Shown here: piece by piece, positions 1 through 6,771 of the stretch
Numbering within the stretch: position 1 is the first letter of the stretch
Layout of the letters: each line of letters opens with the position of its first letter
From: Nitrospirota bacterium
GTDB taxonomy: Bacteria > Nitrospirota > Nitrospiria > Nitrospirales > Nitrospiraceae
Direction of reading: 5' to 3'
DNA length: 13,992 bases
Assembly: GCA_016222925.1 (NCBI GenBank)
Contig: JACRQB010000051.1
Span: 1 to 13,992 of the forward strand
Made by a program: the position numbers and the translations under genes
The notes under the pieces: model-generated
Seen by the model: the letters and a program-made list of their open reading frames with translations, nothing else
Told to the model about the DNA's origin: nothing
Database searches by the model: none

Positions 1-2
1 AG

Positions 3-116
3 TTGGACTGGGATGTGGCTGAGGGGGAGAACGCCAGTCAGCCCCCACCGCGGCAGGCCGACGCAACCGTGCCGACCATCTGTCCCTCGCCGCACGCCTA
101 TGGCGCCTCCCCCTGA
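3..116 (+). CDS. Possible C-terminal end of an upstream gene (partial)
   Basis: Reading from position 3 gives 37 sense codons and a TGA at 114-116. The peptide is rich in Pro, Ala, Asp and Glu, with no recognisable domain. Most codons end in G or C, as in the real genes of this window, which is the only reason to prefer this frame. Frame 1 is also open, up to a TGA at 163-165 that overlaps the next start as ATGA, but it uses AGG/AGA arginine codons and looks less like coding sequence. The true start lies outside the window and no function can be proposed. If real, the gene ends 45 nt before the nucleotidyltransferase gene on the same strand. Confidence 0.3.
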   Translation: MDWDVAEGENASQPPPRQADATVPTICPSPHAYGASP

Positions 117-161
117 TCGTCAGTCAATTGCGGAATCCGGGATTATGAAGAGGCCTCTCGT

Positions 162-1007
162 ATGACCACAGACCCGCTCGTGACAGCGATGCTTCCCATG
201 TTGCACAAATTGTGCGACGGTCAGGTCTGTATCGCCATCGGGGGATCGCGGGCCAAGGGATCTGCCGATCAGTGGGCGGATCTCGATATCTATCTCTTTT
301 CGACGACGGTCCGGACTTGTCCGGACCGAGAGACGTTGGTCTCGGCCCTGCTGCCGGAAGCCCGCAACGTGACCACTTGGGGATGTGACGATCCGTTTGT
401 GGAGGGAGGCACGGATTTCCTGCTCGACGGTATTCGCGTGGAATGTTGGCATCGCAACCAAGCCTCTGTGGAAGCGAAGCTGCAGGCCTCGTTGAACGGA
501 GAGATCACGCGTCAGTACTCGGCCTGGGCGGTCATGGGATTCTTCGACCATACGGTGCTTGCCGACATCCGTACCATGCACATTGTGGCCGATGCCCACG
601 GAACCATCAATCGGTGGAAGCAGACGGTTTGCGTCTATCCGGAGACCTTGCGCCGGTCACTGTTGCAACGCTTCATGCGAGAAGCGGCATTCTGGCCGAA
701 CTCTCCTCATTACCTGAGTGCCATCGAGCGAGTAGATCTTATCTATACCAACGCCATTGTGCAGCACACGCTACACGCACTCATTCAGGTGCTGTTCGCG
801 CTGAATCGAGAGTACTTTCCAGGTGAGAAGCAGCTCATTAATACGATGGACAAGCTCGCCTTGAGACCGCGAGGGCTGTCCGACAGGATACGTCAAATTC
901 TCAACCCAGGGATGGCCATTGGGCGAGACCAACTTGCCGCCCAGGCCAACGCACTTGCCGATTTGGTTGTGGAAACGAAGTCCTTGGTGTTATCCGACCA
1001 AAGTTAA
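162..1007 (+). CDS. Nucleotidyltransferase-fold protein with DUF4037-like C-terminal region
   Basis: A 281-residue soluble protein without signal peptide or membrane segment. The N-terminal part has the DNA polymerase beta-like nucleotidyltransferase signature: GGSRAKG at residues 27-33, followed by the metal-binding pair D40-x-D42, with E94 in the strand VEC as a possible third acid. Such enzymes transfer a nucleoside monophosphate to a small molecule, RNA or protein. The second half (about 120-270), with the segments MREAAFW, LNREYFPGEK and a helical C-terminus, resembles the DUF4037 domain that follows this fold in many uncharacterised proteins. The start is supported by GAAGAGG at 147-153, eight bases upstream. 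The substrate is unknown. It lies 387 nt ahead of the NRPS gene on the same strand, so it could be a cluster accessory, for example a modifying or self-protection enzyme, or simply an unrelated neighbour. The fold call is firm; the role is open. Confidence 0.8.
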   Translation: MTTDPLVTAMLPMLHKLCDGQVCIAIGGSRAKGSADQWADLDIYLFSTTVRTCPDRETLVSALLPEARNVTTWGCDDPFVEGGTDFLLDGIRVECWHRNQASVEAKLQASLNGEITRQYSAWAVMGFFDHTVLADIRTMHIVADAHGTINRWKQTVCVYPETLRRSLLQRFMREAAFWPNSPHYLSAIERVDLIYTNAIVQHTLHALIQVLFALNREYFPGEKQLINTMDKLALRPRGLSDRIRQILNPGMAIGRDQLAAQANALADLVVETKSLVLSDQS

Positions 1008-1122
1008 TCTGAGTTCAGGCAGCGCAGCAGCGTACCTCAGCAGCCCTACCGTATGGTGAGAACCAAGGAAATACGCATCTCACGGATTGCGAGACTCAAC
1101 CTCTTCGTAGAAATGTAGAAAT

Positions 1123-1151
1123 TTGATGAACCATCACTACGGGACTATCAC
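1123..1151 (+). promoter_or_regulatory. Weak sigma-70-like promoter candidate
   Basis: TTGATG (1123-1128) and TATCAC (1146-1151) are separated by exactly 17 bases, and each matches four of six consensus positions. It is in the right gap and direction to drive the NRPS operon, leaving a leader of about 235 nt. Such matches arise by chance, so this is only the best candidate by eye. Confidence 0.2.
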
Positions 1152-1220
1152 CGCACAGGCGAGGTGAGGAAATAATTTCGTGTTCCGTCTAAGTAGTACA
1201 GAACGACTCAGTCATCAGAG

Positions 1221-1260
1221 AAGGGACGCGGTCCCGCTACCGCGCTAGTGCTGTCCCCTT
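1221..1260. repeat. Nested inverted repeat (possible structured leader)
   Basis: An inner stem CGCGGT (1227-1232) pairs with ACCGCG (1239-1244) around a 6-base loop. An outer stem AAGGGA (1221-1226) pairs with TCCCCTT (1254-1260) with one bulged C. An alternative hairpin GGGAC/GTCCC (1223-1227 with 1231-1235) uses the same bases and excludes the inner stem. No T-run follows, so it is not an ordinary intrinsic terminator. It could be a folded leader, a protein site, or a remnant of a small mobile repeat. Confidence 0.35.
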
Positions 1261-1313
1261 CAATGCAGATGGCCTTCGAGCTCACCGACTGAGGCAACGC
1301 GAGAAACCCTATA

Positions 1314-1330
1314 GAGGTTCACTGAGGTTC
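1314..1330 (+). repeat. Direct repeat GAGGTTC, 10-bp period
   Basis: GAGGTTC occurs at 1314-1320 and 1324-1330, one helical turn apart and about 65 bp before the NRPS start. ACTGAGG at 1288-1294 repeats the left flank of the second copy (1321-1327). Spacing of one turn is typical of regulator half-sites, but the units are short and chance is possible. Confidence 0.2.
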
Positions 1331-1381
1331 GGGATGAAAGGGCAACCGACATCCCACGCTCCTGGTGTGTCTTTAACGTCC

Positions 1382-1388
1382 GAGGGGG
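1382..1388 (+). promoter_or_regulatory. Ribosome binding site for the TTG-started NRPS gene
   Basis: GAGGGGG lies six bases before the TTG at 1395. It is the main support for this non-ATG start. The conserved start of the acyl-AMP ligase domain appears only about ten codons later, so little N-terminal sequence can be missing or extra. Confidence 0.65.
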
Positions 1389-1394
1389 ACTGCA

Positions 1395-4300
1395 TTGGCA
1401 TCCGAAGAGCACAAAGGCGTCGCGACACTCGTCGATCTCCTTCGTGGAAGAGCAGCCGATCTCGCCGACCAACCGGCGTTCATATTTTTAATTGACGGAG
1501 AGACGCAGGCCTGCGAGCTGACATACGGCGAATTGGATCACCGCTCGCGCGCCATTGCTGCTCGGCTTCAATCATTGGGAGCACGAGGTGATCGGGCTAT
1601 CCTTCTCTATCCCCCCGGGCTTGACTACATTGCCGCTTTCTTTGGTTGTCTCTATGCAGGCGTCGTCGCCGTACCGGCCTATCCTCCACAACGAAAGCGA
1701 ACGCTGGGAAGATTGCAAGCGATCCTCACCGATTCAGGAGCGACCGTTGCTCTGACGACGACAAAGGTTCGCGCCGGCATCGAGCGGCTGAGCCTTCACG
1801 ATCCAGAAATGAACGGATTTAGACAAGTGCAGTGGCTCGAGACCGATGCCTTCCCCGAGAGCATCGAAAGCACGTGGCAAACACCTGCCGTGGGTCTCGA
1901 CACGCTCGCCTTCCTTCAATACACCTCAGGATCGACCGGATCGCCGAAAGGGGTCATGGTCAGTCATGGGAACCTGTTGCACAACCAACGCATGATTCAG
2001 TCCGCTTTCGGCCATGGCGAGAATACGACGGTGCTTGGCTGGCTACCCCTCTATCACGATATGGGACTGATCGGAAATGTCCTGCAGCCGCTCTATCTTG
2101 GCCGGCCCTGCGTGCTGATGTCGCCCGTGCATTTCATGCAGAAGCCATTTCGATGGCTGTCGGCGATTTCTCGCTATCGCGCAACAACAAGTGGGGCGCC
2201 AAATTTCGCCTATGACCTCTGCGTTCGTCAGATTTCCTTGGAGGAACGAGAACAATTAGACCTCAGCTCCTGGTCGGTGGCGTTCAACGGAGCTGAACCC
2301 ATTCACGCTGGAACGTTGGATCGATTCACGGACACGTTCGGTCCCTGCGGGTTCAGGCGTGAAGCCTTTTATCCCTGTTACGGATTGGCTGAAGCGACAT
2401 TGTTCGTGTCCGGCGGTGAGCGTGGCGCAGCGCCCATTCTCAAGCTCGCTGAGAAGGCCGCGTTGGAGAAGGGCGAGGTGATCGAGGCTTCTCAGGCCGG
2501 TACCTCTGCTGCCCCACTGGTCGGATGTGGTCGAACCGCCGCGGATCAGCAATTAGTCGTAGTCAATCCGGAAACCTTATCACGCTGTATTCATGGTCAC
2601 GTCGGAGAGATCTGGGTCAAAGGCGCCAGCGTGGCGCAAGGATACTGGAATCGAGTTGAAACGACTGCGCTCACGTTTGCCGCCACGATTGCGGATACCG
2701 GAGAAGGTCCATTCCTTCGAACCGGCGATCTCGGAGTGATTCAGAACGGTGAACTGTTCGTTGTCGGCAGATTGAAAGATCTGATCATCATCCGTGGCAG
2801 GAACCATTATCCGCACGATATCGAGGCGACGGTACAGGAGAGCCATCCCTCTCTCAAACCAGGCGGCGGCGCGGCTTTCTCCATCCCGGTCGATGATGAG
2901 GAACAATTGGTGGTAGTGCAAGAAGTGGTCGGTCATTCATCAATCGATCTCGGCTCCCTCGCTGCAAGAGTCGGTCGAGCGGTCACGGAGCATCACGAAG
3001 TTCAAGTCCATGCCCTTGTTTTGATCAAGCCCGGCACTCTACCTAAGACCTCGAGCGGTAAAGTTCAACGGCATCTCTGCCGCGCGAAGTTATTAGCCCA
3101 TGAACTAGCGGCCGTTCACACCACGTCCCATGGTGAGCAGGTGGACGGAGAAGCCGATGGCGCTGATGATGTCGATGATGAGATGGTCGCAAGAGTGGCT
3201 GAAATCTGGGCTCAGGTTCTTGACCGGCCTCATGTGGGGCCTCACGCCAATTTCTTTGAGATGGGTGGAGATTCGTTGCGCGGCACACAAGTGTTGGCCA
3301 AACTCCAAGATGTCTACGGCGTCGAGCTTCCTCTTGAATCTCTGTTCGACGCTCCGACGGTAGCAGGTCTGGCAGCGCAGATTTGCTCAACATCTCGGTT
3401 GACGCCGTCATCGTCGCAAAAGATTTCAGAACCGACTACTCGCAAAAATGTCACGCCCTTGTCCTTTTCCCAGGAGCGATTCTGGTTTCTCGATCAACTT
3501 TCGCCTGGCAGCTCGTTCAATAATATTCCGGTCGCCTTGCGAATCAGGGGAGTGCTCGATCTGACGGCGCTTCATCGTGCCCTGAAGGAAATCATACAGC
3601 GCCATGAGATTCTTCGCGCGCGATTCCTCACCGACCAAGGCCATCCAGCTCAAGTGATCGATCCGCATTGTGAACTTCCGCTCCCGATCGAGGATCTTAC
3701 GAGCCTGGGAGAGGCGGTTCGGGAAGCGCAAGTCACGGCGCTGACGTCGAGTGAAGCCCATCAGTCGTTTGATCTAACGGCAGGTCCGTTGATTCGGGTG
3801 CGACTGCTTCGTCTGAGTCGAACGGACCATATCCTGCTGCTCACGATTCATCACATCGTTGCCGACGGCTGGTCCATGCGAGTTTTTGGCCGCGAATTGA
3901 CGCGGTTGTACGAGGCATTCAAGAAGGGAATGAACTCTCCTCTCCCACCTCTGCCGAGGCAGTACCAGGATGTTGTCTTGTATCAGCGTCACTGTGTGGA
4001 TAGTGAAGAGTGGAAGCGGCAAGAAACGTACTGGCACCGACAGCTGACGTCCGTTCCGCATGTGCTTGACCTGCCAACCGATCGCTCTCGTCCCCCTGTG
4101 CAAGGACAGAAGGGGGATCGGTATGTCTGGACTGTGCCCGAAGACGTCGGGAGGCGGCTCCACGACATCGGCTGTAGGCAACGGGCGTCTTTGTTCATGA
4201 CCGCTCTGGCTTCGTTCGACCTGTTGTTGGCCCGCTACAGCGGACAATCGGAGTTCTGTGTCGGTACGCCGGTTGCCAACCGATCTCAGCCGGAATCCGA

Positions 4301-6770
4301 CTCCATCATCGGCTGCTTGGTCAACACGGTCGCATTGTGTGTGGACCTGTCCGGTGATCCGACTTTTCTCGACTTGCTGGCACAGGTGCGGAAGACCGTG
4401 CTTGAGGCGCAGACCAACCAAGACCTTCCATTTGAACGGTTGGTTGATGCACTTCACGTCCCGCGCAGTCTCAGCCATACGCCGCTGTATCAGGTGATGA
4501 TGACCTTGGAAGAAGAGCAACCCGAGCTCTGCCAGCTGGATGGTCTAGATGTGTGCCGGATAAAGACGAGCCCCCAAACATCCGTTTTCGACCTCACTCT
4601 CGAGCTGACGGCGATGAAAGACGGTCGGTTAGAGGCGGTGTTTGAGTACAACACGGATCTATTCACCCGTGAAACCATCGCACGCATAGCTGGGCACTTT
4701 CAGCAATTGCTCAGACAGATTGTGTTGAATCCTGAAGAGCATGTGAGCGAATTTGATGTGCTTGGCGAAGATGAACGCAGGCATCTCCTCCACGATTACA
4801 ACGTGACAGCTGCGGACTATCCACAGGAACTGTGCCTCCATCAGCTGTTCGAACAACAAGCGAAGCTCACACCGGATGCCGTCGCGATGGTGTGGGAGGG
4901 CGTTTCGTGCAGTTACCGGTCGCTCAATACACGAGCCAACCAGTTAGCCTGCTATCTCAAACAGCAGGGCATCGAAACGGAAAGTCGCGTCGCACTCTGT
5001 CTGGAGCGGTCCCTGGAGATGGGAACGGCTCTGCTCGGAGTGTTGAAAGCTGGGGCGTCCTATGTGCCGATGGACCCCTCTTTTCCTCAAGAGCGATCGC
5101 GCGCGATGATTCAGGACAGTGGAGCACGAGTGCTGCTTACCCAAAAACGGTTCGCCGCGCACTTTCACGATGCGACGGTTCCGGTCATCGCGCTGGATGA
5201 GATATGGCCGGTGCTGGCGTCCTTGTCCGATTTCGATTCGCCTTCGGCTGCCGTTCCTCAGAATTTGGCGTACGTGTTGTATACCTCTGGGACGACTGGT
5301 CAGCCGAAGGGAATCGAGATCTCGCATCGAGCGGTAGTCAATCACAGCACGGCTATGGCGAAGCACTATGGGCTGCGGCCCACCGATCGTGTGCTGCAAT
5401 TTGCCTCGATCAGTTTCGATGTCGCGGCCGAGGAGTACTTTCCCACATGGTCGGCGGGCGCATCGGTAGTGTTGCGGCCCAACGAGCCGGTGCCTGAGTT
5501 TTCCGAGCTTCGGCAGTTTATCGAAGATCATGGTCTCTCGGTACTGAATTTGCCGACCCCTTACTGGGCTGAATGGATTGAAGCGTGTGAACAGGATGGA
5601 ACGGCTCTTCCGAGTTCGGTCCGTTTGGTGATCGTAGGAAGCGAAAAAGCGTTGCCGGATAGTCTGGCCCGTTGGCAGCGACTTGCCGATGATCGCATCG
5701 TCTGGTGCAACTCGTATGGCCCAACCGAAGCCACGATCACGGCGAGCTATTTCATGCCTGAGCGGCTGGAGGATTGGACCTCCGCAACCACGGTGCCGAT
5801 CGGACGGCCTATCGCCAACGTTGAATTGTATGTGCTCGACTCGGCGTGCCAGCCGGTGCCCATCGGCGTGACGGGTGAACTCTACATCGGCGGGGCCGGG
5901 TTGGCGAGAGGATACTCTCGCCAGGCGGATCGGACCGCCGAGAGGTTTGTTCCGCACTGCTTCAGCCGCGAACCTGGTCAACGATTGTATCGAACGGGTG
6001 ACCGGGCACGGCGGCGCGCTGACGGCAATGTGGAATTTCTCGGTCGATACGATGCTCAAATCAAAGTACGGGGGTTTCGCGTCGAACCTGCCGAGATTGA
6101 GTATTCGATAAAGCAACATCCCGATGTGAAAGATGCGCTGGTCTTGCAGGAAGTGAACGGGGTTGCAAGCTTGGCGGCGGGTTTCCTGGCAAAAGAGCCG
6201 AGATTGGTTGGGTATGTCGTGCCTCGGGGTGAGACCATCACGACGGGTCAAGATCTGCGAGGGTTTCTCGCCGAGCGTCTTCCCGGATACATGATTCCCG
6301 CCGAATGGATCTTTCTCGATGCCGTGCCGCTTACGCCGCGTGGGAAGGTGGATCGCCAGGCTCTGAGAGCTCATGCGGGACGGATTCAGAAAGCGGAGCC
6401 ACCGGCGGCACTCCTACAGACCAATACGGAACGGGCCATCGCAGAGATTTGGAAGACGGTCCTTGGAGTGGAGTCAGTCGGTCGGCACGATAATTTCTTC
6501 GATCTGGGAGGGCACTCCCTTCTTCTCACCAAAGTGCTGACGCAAGTGCGTGCCGTCAGCACACGACCATTGGCCATGGTGGATCTGTTCCAATATCCGA
6601 CGGTGCAGGATCTTGCCGCGTATCTCAACGGTGGTCGAACGTCGAACGAAGCGGATGGGGAGTGTGCCCAGGCTGAACGGATGCAACAGAGCAAGGCGCG
6701 GCGCCTGGCAGGTCTACGACGCCTGCAGCGGCAACGAGAGCAACGTCAGACGACGACGGATAGGACCTAA
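1395..6770 (+). CDS. Nonribosomal peptide synthetase, FAAL-PCP-C-A-PCP
   Basis: A 1791-residue megasynthase. Domain order: fatty acyl-AMP ligase (about 10-580), with P-loop YTSGSTG from Y176, the FAAL hallmark segment CYGLAEATLFVSGG, and SSGKVQR with K556; first carrier protein (about 596-665), GGDSL with S627; condensation domain (about 685-1130), HHIVADG with H819, H820 and D824; adenylation domain (about 1148-1660), YTSGTTG from Y1296 and A10 lysine K1651; second carrier protein (about 1678-1740), GGHSL with S1708; then a basic helical tail. The FAAL turns a free fatty acid plus ATP into acyl-AMP and loads S627. The C domain then acylates the amino acid held on S1708. Specificity residues, aligned by eye to GrsA, read D1342 V1343 E1346 N1385 V1412 V1414 S1440 I1448 T1449 K1651; the Glu could fit a basic side chain, but I know no exact match. 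There is no epimerase or release domain, so the chain should pass to the PKS encoded one base downstream. The domain call is very secure; the substrates are inferred. Confidence 0.96.
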   Translation: MASEEHKGVATLVDLLRGRAADLADQPAFIFLIDGETQACELTYGELDHRSRAIAARLQSLGARGDRAILLYPPGLDYIAAFFGCLYAGVVAVPAYPPQRKRTLGRLQAILTDSGATVALTTTKVRAGIERLSLHDPEMNGFRQVQWLETDAFPESIESTWQTPAVGLDTLAFLQYTSGSTGSPKGVMVSHGNLLHNQRMIQSAFGHGENTTVLGWLPLYHDMGLIGNVLQPLYLGRPCVLMSPVHFMQKPFRWLSAISRYRATTSGAPNFAYDLCVRQISLEEREQLDLSSWSVAFNGAEPIHAGTLDRFTDTFGPCGFRREAFYPCYGLAEATLFVSGGERGAAPILKLAEKAALEKGEVIEASQAGTSAAPLVGCGRTAADQQLVVVNPETLSRCIHGHVGEIWVKGASVAQGYWNRVETTALTFAATIADTGEGPFLRTGDLGVIQNGELFVVGRLKDLIIIRGRNHYPHDIEATVQESHPSLKPGGGAAFSIPVDDEEQLVVVQEVVGHSSIDLGSLAARVGRAVTEHHEVQVHALVLIKPGTLPKTSSGKVQRHLCRAKLLAHELAAVHTTSHGEQVDGEADGADDVDDEMVARVAEIWAQVLDRPHVGPHANFFEMGGDSLRGTQVLAKLQDVYGVELPLESLFDAPTVAGLAAQICSTSRLTPSSSQKISEPTTRKNVTPLSFSQERFWFLDQLSPGSSFNNIPVALRIRGVLDLTALHRALKEIIQRHEILRARFLTDQGHPAQVIDPHCELPLPIEDLTSLGEAVREAQVTALTSSEAHQSFDLTAGPLIRVRLLRLSRTDHILLLTIHHIVADGWSMRVFGRELTRLYEAFKKGMNSPLPPLPRQYQDVVLYQRHCVDSEEWKRQETYWHRQLTSVPHVLDLPTDRSRPPVQGQKGDRYVWTVPEDVGRRLHDIGCRQRASLFMTALASFDLLLARYSGQSEFCVGTPVANRSQPESDSIIGCLVNTVALCVDLSGDPTFLDLLAQVRKTVLEAQTNQDLPFERLVDALHVPRSLSHTPLYQVMMTLEEEQPELCQLDGLDVCRIKTSPQTSVFDLTLELTAMKDGRLEAVFEYNTDLFTRETIARIAGHFQQLLRQIVLNPEEHVSEFDVLGEDERRHLLHDYNVTAADYPQELCLHQLFEQQAKLTPDAVAMVWEGVSCSYRSLNTRANQLACYLKQQGIETESRVALCLERSLEMGTALLGVLKAGASYVPMDPSFPQERSRAMIQDSGARVLLTQKRFAAHFHDATVPVIALDEIWPVLASLSDFDSPSAAVPQNLAYVLYTSGTTGQPKGIEISHRAVVNHSTAMAKHYGLRPTDRVLQFASISFDVAAEEYFPTWSAGASVVLRPNEPVPEFSELRQFIEDHGLSVLNLPTPYWAEWIEACEQDGTALPSSVRLVIVGSEKALPDSLARWQRLADDRIVWCNSYGPTEATITASYFMPERLEDWTSATTVPIGRPIANVELYVLDSACQPVPIGVTGELYIGGAGLARGYSRQADRTAERFVPHCFSREPGQRLYRTGDRARRRADGNVEFLGRYDAQIKVRGFRVEPAEIEYSIKQHPDVKDALVLQEVNGVASLAAGFLAKEPRLVGYVVPRGETITTGQDLRGFLAERLPGYMIPAEWIFLDAVPLTPRGKVDRQALRAHAGRIQKAEPPAALLQTNTERAIAEIWKTVLGVESVGRHDNFFDLGGHSLLLTKVLTQVRAVSTRPLAMVDLFQYPTVQDLAAYLNGGRTSNEADGECAQAERMQQSKARRLAGLRRLQRQREQRQTTTDRT
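6758..6765 (+). promoter_or_regulatory. Ribosome binding site that sets the PKS start
   Basis: GGATAGGA ends six bases before the ATG at 6772, inside the last codons of the NRPS gene. The same frame is open back to an ATG at 6550, but those extra 74 residues lie inside the NRPS second carrier-protein coding region and resemble no KS N-terminus. 6772 is therefore the start, consistent with translational coupling. Confidence 0.6.
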
Positions 6771-6771
6771 G

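Larger units (their letters stand above)
1008..1394. other. Non-coding region upstream of the NRPS-PKS operon
   Basis: This 387-nt stretch has no convincing gene. All small open frames are short and lack a ribosome binding site; the clearest forward one is a 21-codon ATG frame at 1053-1118. It holds a weak sigma-70-like element pair, an AT-rich 11-bp palindrome GAAATAATTTC at 1169-1179, a nested inverted repeat at 1221-1260, a 7-bp direct repeat at 1314-1330, and a 6-bp inverted repeat GGGATG/CATCCC at 1331-1355. It is the obvious place for the promoter and any control sites of the four-gene operon downstream, and a 5' leader of over 200 nt is possible. I see no clear Fur box and no rho-independent terminator after the nucleotidyltransferase gene. 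Confidence 0.6.

Noticed and set aside
1009..1040. CTGAG...CTCAG inverted repeat after the nucleotidyltransferase stop as a terminator
   Set aside because: The stem is only 5 bp with a loop of about 22 bases and there is no T-run, so it is not a credible intrinsic terminator.
1053..1118. 21-codon ATG open frame in the intergenic region
   Set aside because: There is no ribosome binding site, no recognisable sequence, and the length is easily reached by chance.
1169..1179. GAAATAATTTC palindrome as a Fur box
   Set aside because: It is AT-rich and symmetric but does not match the GATAAT-type Fur repeat, so iron control cannot be claimed from it.
1260..1472. Minus-strand 70-residue open frame across the NRPS start
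   Set aside because: It overlaps the NRPS start and ribosome binding site, has no domain, and all other genes are on the + strand.
4944..6374. Long minus-strand open frame (476 codons) opposite the NRPS adenylation domain
   Set aside because: The + strand here encodes a complete adenylation domain with all core motifs. The antisense frame is a by-product of G/C-rich codon use and shows no domain.
6550..6771. Longer start for the PKS gene at the in-frame ATG 6550
   Set aside because: It overlaps the coding region of the NRPS second carrier protein by about 220 nt, the extra residues look like out-of-frame translation, and a good ribosome binding site precedes 6772.
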